Below, piece by piece: positions 29,901 through 37,920 of a stretch of 64,000 nucleotides of DNA. Made by a program: the position numbers and the translations under genes. The notes beneath the pieces were generated by a model, which was not told the origin of the DNA, searched no databases, and saw only the letters and a program-made list of their open reading frames with translations. This DNA is from Acridotheres tristis (Eukaryota; Chordata; Aves; Passeriformes; Sturnidae), in NCBI GenBank assembly GCA_037013685.1, contig CM072887.1, positions 43,637,154-43,701,153 of the forward strand. The letters run 5' to 3'. Positions within the stretch are counted from its first letter, which is position 1. Every line of letters begins with the position of its first letter.

Positions 29901-32900
29901 CAGTGGACATTACAGTCTGCTGAGACGTTTTAGCAAAGAGATGCACTCCCTCTTTAAAGTAATATATTTAGTGCAAGTTAAAAGTTTTCCTCTTCCTTCT
30001 GCTTTCTTACATTTTTTTTGTACACAAACATCTCTACTCTCATCTAAATCCTCTTGTGAGAGATGACTGGTGTTTGAAGTATTTTAAACAAATTCCATGC
30101 TCTTCATCAGATTTGGTGTGTGTAGATTTTGCAGCTTCATGATCCCCCATTTATGGCAGAGATTAAAATAGCATTAAGAGGAATTACAATCAGGACTAGT
30201 TAATAGTGCAGAATATAGCAGAAGCCAGAAGAGATGGCCCTCCTCTTTTCACCTCTTAGTGACATGCATCTAGCTATTCCTTTCCTATTTGCTAAAAACT
30301 TTAATGTCAGAAATAATTTTATTAAGGAGATGAAAACGTCATTTTTTTAAAGAAAGTTTTTAAGTGAGATAGTTCAGTTTTAAATGTTAAGAGAATGTTT
30401 CCATAACCCAGGAAACATTTGCAAGCCATCACATGAAAATAAATTAACAAGTTGCTCCCTTTTTTGCCTTGATTTTTAAGGCAAAAAAAGAAACTAACCA
30501 GTAATGAAAAAAAAAAAGGTTTTAGCTTTCAGATTCAACAATAAATTTATATTGACAAAGACAGTGAATACTCCTTTAACTTCACCCTGCTTCTTTCAAG
30601 GTCACAAACAAAGGTTTAAGTGTGAATCCCAAAATAAAGAGAAGTAATTTGGGATAAGTACTGAATTTCATCAAAGCATCATTCCTGTCAAAAGGGAAAA
30701 GGGGGAAAAGAGGCCTCAGGTGGGCGTTGTCTAAAGACCAGCTTTACCGTACATCTTTCCTTTTAGGGTATAACACTATTCAAATTGACAGGAACTAACA
30801 TAGATGTATTTTTAGAACGTTAAACTTCTGGATTACACGCATAGTTAACATACATTTGTGATTTGTAGCAGAACCAGTAACACACATGCACAATTACAGG
30901 TCCACCTTGAAAACCAAGTCAGAAGAGGAATGCAAAGTAAGGAAGTACTTCTATTAAAAGAAAAATTGTATTTCTGTGTGTACAACAAAAAAATTAAAGT
31001 TTCTAACAAATGAGGTACTTTTCCCTGTTCAATGACTAGGCATTTTACAGGTTTGAATATTTTTGCATAAAAAACGTTTAGAAATTTTGAATTTATTTTT
31101 ATAATGAAGTGACAGTTGATGTAAAGCAGCAAAGCTTTCTGATACAAACATGACCAACCATTAATTTAAGAAGTTAATAAAAGTATTGATTAAAAAAATT
31201 GTACCAAGTTTGCATTAGAGGATTCTTAATTCTTTCCTAAATGGAGATAACCCCTAATCCTTCCATTTTTCCACACCAGTGAGTTTTAGTACAAATTGAA
31301 AAAGCCTTAATTAAAATGTGCTATTAGAACGAATAGAATAGTATGAGTTAGTGAGAGTTCAATGCTGTAAATCTTACATACAAAAGCACCATACTGAAGA
31401 TCACAATATGTGAAAGTCTATTTCCACTTATATAAATAAATAAATAAAAGTGCTCTCTTCTGTCTATGAAGAAAAGTTTTGTTGCCAAGGATTTTATGAC
31501 AAGTTGGTACTAAACAATCACTTCACAGAATGACTTGCCTTTCTATTCATGTATACAGCTAACTTAAACAATTCATCTTCTCAACTGTTAAAAAAGATAG
31601 AAAGAGAACCAATATAAAGTTGCTACACAAAATTATGTGCAGTAAATATTAATTGTATCAGCTTGATAATATTTATTACCAACTAGCAATACATTGGAAA
31701 CTCCAGCCACACAAGATCATAGAGCCTCATAAGTATACATTGCAAATATACAATAAAAATATGTAATGTGAAAATGCATTAAAAACTACTCAGTACATTT
31801 CCTTAACAGGTATACTTCTCCTCTTCCTTCCCCCATGAAGTTTGTACTGTGCTTCTGTTCTGCAGTACTTGTGCCAGATTCAGTGCAAGAAAAAGCCTCT
31901 GCATAGTGTATAGGCTGGTACAGAAATGCCATTCATTAAAACTGCCCATCCTGAGTACTGAGTAATGCTGGCAAAGTCCTGGAAGTGATTTGGAAGTAGA
32001 CTCTATATGGGTAATCTTTCAGGCAAAAACTAGTTAGAATTGTTCCTGTTTGAGGGTGGGGCAAGTAACAGTATCATTAAACTAAAGAAAACTAGACTGG
32101 TTAATCAATTTACTGCTCTTTGAGAACTTTGTCCCATCTCTATTGCTTACCTCTGTTGCATGCTGCTTGCCATCTTTGCTTCTCAGTGGCTGAATATACA
32201 GCCCACTATCTTTCAAGAATATGTTCGTGCTTTAAAAAGTGTATTTTTTACTTGGGTTATAATCAGTGAACAAATTAGAGTACAGAAGGCAAAAAAACGA
32301 ACTAAGGGTCAAACTGAAGCCTGAACACTTAATACTTCACCATCAGTGCCAACTTCAGTGAACAACATCCATTTTCCACACAAGCATAACCCAAATCCTG
32401 CAAAATTTTAGATTTCAGATATTATTTTGGGATTTATCCAAGTAGTGGCAGTATGGACAATGAAAAGGAGTGTAATGTTAGCGTCAGCACTACTATAACT
32501 CAGTGTAGCACAAGCAAGTTATATCTTCGGCGAATACCCATGAAACAGACTCAAGTGCATGAAAACTACATCAAATTTTGAATGACTGCAATCACATGGC
32601 ACTCTAGTTTCCCAAGTGTCTCCATGTAGGTTAATCCACTGAGTTAGATCCATGATACTAAACCACACTGCTTTATCTGGACAGGGAGGCGAGATTTAAT
32701 TTGCCAGATTAATGCACTAAACACATTGTGCCTTCCCTACCAAAACCTTTCTAAATATGCTACTCAGCATGTTCAATTGCTAGCCTAGATAGGGCTTCAG
32801 GGGAAAAGAGGCAATGATTAAGTGTGCAGTACTCTTGCAGTGTTCTGAACACATGCTGCCATTTTAAAGAGTTTTCCTTATGGCTGCTTTTAAGCAGCTC

Positions 32901-33809
32901 TGCTCCAGGCAATCTGTTTCCAATCCCATCTTCAAATACTGAACACCCTCCATCAGCTATGAACATGCACACACCACTTGGGGATGTAGATTCAGCTGTG
33001 AGACATGAACACAAGGCTGAGATGTGCTTGCAGCCCAAAGCCTACAATTACTATGGGGCTTCCTCTGCCCAAGAGACTTTTAAAGCAATGAACATCTGAG
33101 AATGTCAAAGACATTAAGGAACAGAAAGCTCTCCAGTGCTTAGAGGTGCAAGTCTTGGACATGTTAGGCTGCTGGTTAGACACCCCGTTCCAGTTTTGTG
33201 ACTCTGGCATGCCGAAACACACAAAACAGACCACAACGAGGATGTTGCTGAGCTGAAAACACTCTGTTATGAGTGCAGAAAACGCTTGGGGATGGCATTT
33301 ACTCTTGTTAGTCGATTGCATTTTCTTTACTCTACTACTATCTGTTGCATTGTCTCCCAGCGGAGGCTGTGCACCTCGAAGAATCTGCCCCGGTACAGTG
33401 TGAGAAGGGAATTAACACGGCCTCGATACCTGGCTCTACACAACTCGAACAATTAAACTCTCTGGACCGACCTCTGACCTCGGCACTCACACGGAACCCA
33501 CACGAGACCCACAAGCACCACCGTGCACCCACCCAAAGCTCCCCGGGGATTCGCCAGGAGCGGTTCCGAGCCGCCGGCAGCCAAAGGGGGCCCCACACTC
33601 ACATAGAGGGAGCGGACGGCCGCGCCGTAGAAGCGCAGCGCCGTGCTCAGCTCCAGCGCCGCCGAGCGCACATCGTCCCCGGGCTCCAGCGCGGCATCGC
33701 CGCGGTCCTCGCCGTGCGGCAGCAGCGCCAGCCGCTCTGCGGGCAGCGCCAGGACGGGCAGCGCCAAGGCCAGCAGCGCCCAGCGCGGACAGCTCGGCGG
33801 GGGGAGCAT
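2796..33809 (-). CDS. NID1: Nidogen-1 gene, 5' part (coding exons 1-15; 3' exons outside window)
   Basis: Nidogen-1 is a secreted basement-membrane glycoprotein that bridges laminin gamma-1 (through its C-terminal YWTD propeller) to collagen IV and perlecan (through the G2F barrel). Fifteen exons can be chained on the minus strand: 33809-33603, 27204-26905, 25844-25615, 24981-24554, 23757-23608, 22357-22106, 21214-21014, 19200-18955, 18028-17885, 16807-16679, 13900-13757, 13044-12922, 5222-4998, 4380-4208 and 2922-2796. They give 3,079 coding bases without a stop. Most introns are phase 1, as expected for EGF/G2F cassettes. The domain order matches vertebrate nidogen-1 and similarity is highest in the NIDO, G2F, EGF and thyroglobulin parts. 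Human NID1 is about 1,247 residues, so roughly 220 residues of propeller and the last EGF lie beyond position 1. NID2 is the alternative, but residue-level agreement and the GPR137B neighbour favour NID1. Confidence 0.97.
2923..4207 (-). other. NID1 intron 14
   Basis: AT-rich intron bounded by a GTAAGT donor and a CCAACAG acceptor. No recognised repeat or embedded gene. Intron 13 (4381-4997) is short and likewise unremarkable. Confidence 0.7.
4208..4380 (-). CDS. NID1: NID1 exon 14: link to the YWTD propeller (residues 927-984)
   Basis: Encodes [13 protein letters not shown], then [24 protein letters not shown] and [23 protein letters not shown] matches the human segment that starts the six-bladed propeller. 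The acceptor is AACAAG, with a weak pyrimidine tract; the donor is GTAAGT, phase 0. There is no ATG at its start, so it is readable only in the splice-site frame. Confidence 0.93.
4998..5222 (-). CDS. NID1: NID1 exon 13: thyroglobulin type-1 domain (residues 852-927)
   Basis: Encodes [28 protein letters not shown], the hallmark [10 protein letters not shown] and a closing PPC: the six-cysteine thyroglobulin type-1 pattern with the CWCV signature. The loop after the first cysteine ([15 protein letters not shown]) differs from human. The acceptor has a ten-thymine tract in the transcript sense just before CCCCAG. The donor is GTAAGT, phase 1. A 7.7-kb intron separates it from exon 12. Confidence 0.96.
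5223..12921 (-). other. NID1 intron 12 (7.7 kb)
   Basis: The longest NID1 intron in the window. It contains only short non-conserved reading frames, scattered A- or T-runs (for example about 14 T at 10879-10892) and one weak LINE-like stretch near 9.3 kb, listed separately. No nidogen exon is missing between EGF5 and the thyroglobulin domain, because the junction codon is restored exactly. Confidence 0.7.
9255..9420 (+). mobile_element. Possible ancient CR1-type LINE fragment
   Basis: The stretch around 9285-9345 (ACTGCATCCAGCTCTGG, then CAGTTCAAAAGACCAG) resembles the conserved CR1 motif 'tgc(a/g)tccagttctgg..caattcaagaaag' recalled from avian and reptilian CR1 3' regions. It is degraded and its limits are uncertain. 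It lies antisense inside NID1 intron 12. Confidence 0.35.
12922..13044 (-). CDS. NID1: NID1 exon 12: calcium-binding EGF-like domain 5 (residues 811-852)
   Basis: Starts [16 protein letters not shown], a cbEGF module with the hydroxylation consensus [12 protein letters not shown]. It contains a second RGD tripeptide at residues 842-844 (positions 12952-12944); as I recall it, the human protein has QGD here. The TTTTACAG acceptor and GTAAAA donor fit. Phase 1-1. Confidence 0.97.
13045..13756 (-). other. NID1 intron 11, containing a hairpin
   Basis: Short intron between EGF5 and EGF4. The only notable structure is an inverted repeat at 13523-13557: arms begin CAGTTGCAGC and end GCTGCAACTG around a four-base loop, with a three-base insertion in one arm. 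Confidence 0.6.
13757..13900 (-). CDS. NID1: NID1 exon 11: EGF-like domain 4 (residues 763-811)
   Basis: Encodes [12 protein letters not shown], then [31 protein letters not shown] and a final Glu. The CDIPQRAQC block is nearly identical to human nidogen-1. It has no internal start codon, so its frame follows from the CCTGCAG acceptor and GTGAGT donor. Its codons are more GC-rich than those of the adjacent exons. Phase 1-1. Confidence 0.95.
13901..16678 (-). other. NID1 intron 10
   Basis: AT-rich intron of 2.8 kb between EGF4 and EGF3. It holds one possible old SINE fragment around 15.0-15.14 kb and no recognisable exon. Confidence 0.65.
15005..15135 (+). repeat. Possible MIR-like SINE remnant
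   Basis: Contains GTGAATCACACAGCTAGTA followed by GAGTCAGAACTGGTATCCCAG. This resembles the core and 3' part of amniote MIR elements ('gtcacacagctagtaag..cagagc..ggattcgaaccc'). Recognised by eye only and strongly diverged. Confidence 0.3.
16679..16807 (-). CDS. NID1: NID1 exon 10: calcium-binding EGF-like domain 3 (residues 720-763)
   Basis: Starts [18 protein letters not shown], the calcium-ligand pattern of cbEGF modules, with the Asp/Asn hydroxylation consensus C-x-N-x4-Y-x-C-x-C in [12 protein letters not shown]. Six cysteines, 129 bases, symmetric phase 1. The CCCCAG acceptor and GTGAGT donor are strong. Confidence 0.97.
17885..18028 (-). CDS. NID1: NID1 exon 9: EGF-like domain 2 with RGD (residues 672-720)
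   Basis: Six-cysteine EGF module ([26 protein letters not shown], then GDGNVC). The RGD integrin-recognition tripeptide at residues 712-714 (positions 17909-17901) corresponds to the RGD known in mammalian nidogen-1 EGF2. Phase 1-1, 144 bases. The CCAG acceptor and GTATCA donor are clear. Confidence 0.96.
18955..19200 (-). CDS. NID1: NID1 exon 8: G2F beta-barrel, part 3 (residues 590-672)
   Basis: Starts [19 protein letters not shown] after a TCGTAG acceptor, with YQWRQTI.F.EC.HDD and [13 protein letters not shown] following; it ends at SNSIGPIS. These are diagnostic nidogen-1 blocks that complete the G2F barrel. The donor GTACGT after a final G is off-consensus at +3/+4 but keeps phase 1 and rebuilds an Asp codon with exon 9. 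Confidence 0.95.
21014..21214 (-). CDS. NID1: NID1 exon 7: G2F beta-barrel, part 2 (residues 523-590)
   Basis: Encodes [37 protein letters not shown] and a Ser-rich end. This exon has no start codon, so it must be read from the splice-site frame: TTTAG acceptor at 21216-21215 and GTAAGG donor just below 21014. [10 protein letters not shown] and EPYTELYH agree with human nidogen-1. Phase 1-1. Confidence 0.94.
22106..22357 (-). CDS. NID1: NID1 exon 6: G2F beta-barrel, part 1 (residues 439-523)
   Basis: Starts [17 protein letters not shown] after a TTGCCAG acceptor. It contains the strongly conserved [29 protein letters not shown] and [12 protein letters not shown] blocks of the nidogen G2F domain, an 11-stranded barrel related to GFP in fold that binds the perlecan IG3 module and collagen IV. 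Phase 1 at both ends. Confidence 0.97.
23608..23757 (-). CDS. NID1: NID1 exon 5: EGF-like domain 1 (residues 389-439)
   Basis: Phase 1-1 exon encoding VFRYHTDV, then an EGF module with [14 protein letters not shown], the FCCSC cluster and [13 protein letters not shown]. It begins the rigid G2 region (EGF1 plus barrel). It is close to human nidogen-1 throughout. Confidence 0.96.
24554..24981 (-). CDS. NID1: NID1 exon 4: end of NIDO and acidic linker (residues 246-389)
   Basis: Starts with [16 protein letters not shown], which closes the NIDO globule, then runs into about 115 residues of low-complexity Ser/Thr/Glu/Pro/Gln-rich linker (G1-G2 link region). The last part, [15 protein letters not shown], realigns with the human QVIDVDEVEETG. 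The linker aligns poorly with human, and the human acidic tyrosine cluster is not recognisable. The donor is G followed by GTAAAG, phase 1. Confidence 0.93.
25615..25844 (-). CDS. NID1: NID1 exon 3: second half of NIDO domain (residues 170-246)
   Basis: Begins [19 protein letters not shown] after a CCACAG acceptor; this block is nearly invariant in nidogens. It continues through LYPED.LQF and the [13 protein letters not shown] segment. The exon ends two bases into the codon for Lys246 at a GTACGC donor, which is weaker than consensus. The split codon is restored exactly by the first base of exon 4. Confidence 0.95.
26905..27204 (-). CDS. NID1: NID1 exon 2: first half of NIDO domain (residues 70-169)
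   Basis: The exon starts with VTTNGII after a TTTTTTTAG acceptor and ends at Lys169 before GTGAAT, so it is exactly 100 codons in phase 0. It includes the highly conserved [12 protein letters not shown] stretch and the VVIVTW strand typical of the extracellular NIDO domain, also found in alpha-tectorin and mucin-4. The join to exon 1 (SLY-VTTNG) reproduces the vertebrate junction. Confidence 0.96.
27205..33602 (-). other. NID1 intron 1 (6.4 kb)
   Basis: First intron, separating the CpG-island exon from the NIDO exons. It contains a degraded CR1 element (28.5-29.1 kb). The rest is AT-rich with short A/T runs such as a TAAA-type run near 31435. No conserved exon was recognised; first introns often carry enhancers, but none can be named from sequence alone. 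Confidence 0.65.
28530..29090 (-). mobile_element. Ancient CR1 LINE 3' fragment, same strand as NID1
   Basis: On the plus strand the order of motifs (CCTAGCCCAGTGGCCTGT near 28552, GGAACTCCACGAATTTGTGA near 28772, then CTCCTCCAGAGTGAAGAGCC near 28925) follows the reverse complement of CR1 3' ends known from turtles, crocodilians and birds. The corresponding minus-strand translation includes [12 protein letters not shown], like the L..LGLFSLE.RR motif after the CR1 reverse transcriptase. It is highly diverged and has no intact reading frame, so it is an inactive relic. Confidence 0.5.
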
Positions 33810-34180
33810 CCCGGCGGCTCCCGGCGGCAGCGCCGTCCCGCCGCTATAAGCGCGGGCAACGGGGCCGGCGGGGAGCGGGGGGGGCGCGGCCAATGGCTGC
33901 GAGGGGCGGGCGAACAGCGGCCCCGGGACCCCCGCGGCCGCTCCCACAGCCCGAGCGGGGCTCAGCGGCGGGGCTCGACCGTGAGGGTCGCTCCCGGCCC
34001 GGGGCTTCGCCCGCGGGAGCAAAGCGGCGTCCGCGCAGCCCGCGGGGACCGACCCTCGGGAGCGCTCCGGGGGCGCGGGGATGGGGACGCTCAGCCGCTT
34101 TCGGGATCGGTGTGGCTTGTGGGGCGCGAAACTCGGGAAGCTGGGTCGGTGCGGAGTCGTAGGCATCCGGCGGATGCTTT
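33340..34180. promoter_or_regulatory. CpG island spanning the NID1 promoter and exon 1
   Basis: GC content rises sharply against the AT-rich flanks, with dense CG dinucleotides (core about 33540-34100) and several GC-box-like sites (GGGGCGGG near 33904, other G-rich runs at 33875-33890). The NID1 start codon is at 33809, so the core promoter is probably at 33815-34100 on the minus strand. No TATA box appears at a useful distance on that strand. The island also opens chance reading frames on both strands, which are not genes. Confidence 0.8.
33603..33809 (-). CDS. NID1: NID1 exon 1: signal peptide and N-terminus (residues 1-69)
   Basis: The ATG at 33809 opens a hydrophobic Leu/Ala-rich leader (about residues 10-23, cleavage plausible after the ALPA stretch), which fits a secreted protein. 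Next comes a GDD..S.ALELS.ALRFY segment that aligns with the start of mature vertebrate nidogen-1. The exon ends at Tyr69, followed by a GTGAGT donor at 33602 downward, in phase 0. It lies inside a CpG island and is much richer in GC than all downstream exons. I chose this Met because it directly precedes the leader; the upstream reading frame stays open into GC-rich sequence but has no nidogen similarity. Confidence 0.93.
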
Positions 34181-36810
34181 CAAAGCACCACGGCTCTCGG
34201 CCGGGGCCAGTGGGGTTCCTGCGTTAGTTTGGAAAATGTGTGCTCAAAGTGACTCCAGCAGCTGCAGTACCTCCCAACAGCCAGCGCACCGAGACACCAA
34301 ATACCAAAATCAAAGTGAAACAAAAATATGAATCTCCATGCTGTCTTCTGAAATAATTTTGATACCAGGTGCTTATTGTCGGGGAAAATGAATAAATACA
34401 TTGGAACGCGTTTCATAAATTAACACCATCCATGTCAGAATTGCATTTGTTCATAAAATAAAATTTAAAAATAAATAAAATAAATCTGCAAACAAAAGAA
34501 TTCCGCTGATATGAAATATAGAGAAAATAAATACGGTATATAAAAATATATTACTTCTGACTATGTCTTCTTGTTTTACAGTGTAGTCCTGCTCCCTTGG
34601 AACACTCAGAAGCAACTGAAGAATGGTTATATTTAATATATTTTTCCTACAGCTTCCAAGTGAGGACAGTAGTGTTTAGGGATTAAATCTTGGCCAGTAA
34701 AATATATGCTGTGATTTGTCCACAGAATGTTTAGAGCAGATAATCATTCAAGGAAAGGCAGCTGAAGTGCTACCCACACGCTTTTTGTATGGCTTTTTAC
34801 TTTTCTTTAATACCTGCTATTTTAAATTTTTTTTTAAATTTTTTTTCTTGTTAAAAAGTGCGATTTTGCATTTGGCAAATGGCAAGAGCACAAGACATTC
34901 CTGGGTAGAGCTATAATCCTGCCAGCCTAAAGGAGAAACACATCTAATCACCATTATCACTAGGAGCTATTTACTGTTGGGTTCTGTCTGTCAGTGAAAA
35001 CAGTCACTAAGACAAAGTAGTGTAGAGGTCTGGGAGGAAGATGAGCCTGCTCTCCTTGAGTTCTCGCTGTACTTTCACCTGCATATTCTCAGAGCCTCTA
35101 AGACAGTAATTGGTGCATTCATGGAATCCATGCCTTTAAATATATCCAGGAATATGTGGCTAATCACTGCCACAAGAGCAGCCTTTTGGCTGGATCAGCA
35201 CCATATCTGAGCATAGACATACCCACAAAGATGACTCAATATCCACCCAAGGTATCTTTCACCTCATTTGACAAATCAATACTTAACCACAAGCCAACTG
35301 TAACTTCTTACTCACGTTAAATATGTGCACTGGCATACCATCAGCTGCCTTCATCACAAAATCATCTTCCTATTACAATGAATAGCATAAATCCATTTCC
35401 AAATTATCCCCCCAGCATAAGCCCATTTCCAAACTTGCAGAACCTAAAGGTTCTTATTCTCGTGCAACACAGCTCCATAGCAAAGATAAAGCCTAAATGG
35501 ACCCCCATGGTAACACCAAAACCTCATATACACAAGATCATAATTTCTTTTAGGCTTAATGTTTTCCACAGTCGCATTTACTATGACAGTGAGACTCAAC
35601 AAAAGGAAGATACAAGCAAAACAAGACGAAGACTCTGAGGGAGTAACATTTTCATGTCAGATTCACATGATTTCCGTATTATGTCCAGACTTTGAAGGAC
35701 AAGGACCACTGGAAAGCTAGAAACTTAGTGTAGTAAATTTGAAATAGATTTGAAGGCTCAAGAGTTAAATATCTTCATTTGCATGTTTGAAACATGGGGT
35801 AATAGCCATGCTAGGGTAAACCCTTTGTCCATTAGTCAGCATATTGAGATTGTTTAGTCTACACTTACCTTAAGAGGATTGCAATGTTTCTGTTGTAGTT
35901 GCTAGTTTACCTTCTACACAGCTCCCACTGTGAGGAGTATTAAGGATTGCTAGTTCTAAGACAAAAAAATAAGTTTCCCGTTGTCCTTTCTAGCATCTTC
36001 AATAAGGACCTAAAAGGGGAAAGGAAAAGCACGTTTACTTATGTTGTAATTAATTGGAAGATATTAATTGCTAATTCCAACCAGAATGGAGAATGCAAAA
36101 GACTTCAGAAAGATTTAAGAAGGGAAGGAAAGTATTTAAATGCAAACTGGAATGTCACAATTGAGAAAGACCTTCCACAAGATCTTTCATAGTTGGTAAA
36201 TGCCAAGAACTCCACATATTCATTGGATATTAAGTCAGATATGGCAACAGTTTACAAAGCAACAATATTCCCTGAGCAGCCACTGAGATCCTGTACAACA
36301 AATGAGCTGGGTTTATTTTGTTATAAGGAAGTGACCTTTTCTAAAGGTGTATAATGACACTGCTTTTCCAGAGATTGCTTGTGAGATCAGAAGCATCACA
36401 GAAAATTCACCACTGGAGAAAATTCAGACTGAAACAAAAACTAAACAAAACGAAACATCAGGGGTTAAAAGGAAATTACATACAAGAAATTGCTAAAGAA
36501 CTGAACATGTGTACTAGATTAAATGATAATGGGGAGATTTGATTAAGATCATACTTCAAAGACATGGAGCATCTTCAACTCAAATATCTGAAGAGTGGTA
36601 CCAAACAGATGGAGGAATTAAATGGGTGATCTTGAGGATTACAGGTAACTAGGACATTGAAATAACTAAAAGAAATAGCTAAAGAAACCATGTATCAGCA
36701 AATGCTTCCTTATCACGGAGTCTATTTTCAGATAAGTCATAGATTAGGCAAAGTGGAAGCAGAATAATAGAAATCTTTGAGTCAACACTAGATTGATCAG
36801 ATGATCACTA

Positions 36811-36831
36811 TTTAATGATCAGATCATTAAA
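36811..36831. repeat. Perfect palindrome, 10-bp arms
   Basis: TTTAATGATC, a single A, then GATCATTAAA. An AT-rich dyad with no gene nearby; function unknown. Confidence 0.8.
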
Positions 36832-37897
36832 CAATAGACCTTAAGGAATAATTCTTCATTTAACAATTGAGACAGTCCAATGGATTTGATTTGAGTTTCT
36901 ATGTTCATACAGTGCTAAAATATCTCACAGATATACACACACGTATATTTGAGAATTCTATTGCCTAAATGTGAAGAGATTTGGAAAAGGGGATATGGAG
37001 ATATGGAGAAGCCTGCCCTTCTCAAGCCCCTCCCCAGGTTTCATTAGCAAAGAAAACAGAGCTAGTGTTCCTTTTGCTGGCATGACTGGAGAAAGGAAAG
37101 TTATGGCCTGGGCCTCCCATGATGATGTTCTGCGGTCCAATGACAACAAAGCATTTTAGCAGATGGATCAAAGGACAGAGTAACCATGTGGTAAAGAACT
37201 GGAGAGAACTGAGTATTTGGGATACTGGCAGGAAAGAATAGTATTGAGGTCTGCTGAGAAGGAGCATCTTTTAGAGAGACAAGGTCATGGGAATCAGAGA
37301 ATCACAAGCAGAGGCAAGGCTCACAGGAAGATCATGGAGTGCACATCATAAATTTAAATCACTCTGTCTTAGAACTTAATGTTCACTGTCTACTAGAGTG
37401 GAGCACAATGAGATTCCTTCTGTAACTCTACATGAGCCAGTATCACCATGGAGGGCACATAACTCTGGAGCATCTTAAATAAAAAAAGCGTATTTTGCAG
37501 CAGAACTCTTCAGAAAGAAACGAATTCTGAGGCATTCTTAGATTCTTTTGAGAAGAGGTTCACATGAATGGTGATTTCTATCTTGGCCTCTGCATTAGGG
37601 CAGACTATGGAAAATTGTAGAATCCCTTTTTTCTCTCATGCAGAGCTATTGCCGGGCAAAAAAAGGGCAACAGTATTGCAGGACAATCTCCTTGGAAACT
37701 CATCCTGTTCTGGAGAACAGCTGGGCAAGAATAGGGATGTGTTAACACTTGGCCAATGACCTGATCAGTACAGGAGAGATATGCTGCTGTGATATCATGG
37801 TATATAGCAGCAGCAGATTCCTGCCCTGGAGCAGGGCAAGGAGCATGAGAGAAACAGAAGTCCTTAGACCCTTCCTAGGTCTGGTGCCTTCCCAGGT

Positions 37898-37920
37898 CAA
37901 AGTGTCTTGGAGACACTTTG
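37898..37920. repeat. Perfect hairpin, 10-bp stem and 3-base loop
   Basis: CAAAGTGTCT, loop TGG, then AGACACTTTG. No T-run follows, and there is no sign of a longer precursor-like stem around it. Confidence 0.8.

Noticed and set aside
33844..33851. TATAAG-like sequence next to NID1 exon 1
   Set aside because: It reads TATAAG on the plus strand, opposite to NID1, and is only about 35 bases from the start codon, so it does not fit as the NID1 TATA box.
33345..34331. A 328-codon plus-strand open frame covering NID1 exon 1
   Set aside because: It lies wholly within the CpG island, is Arg/Gly/Ala/Ser-rich, has no recognisable domain and is antisense to a secure exon. GC-rich DNA lacks stop codons by chance.
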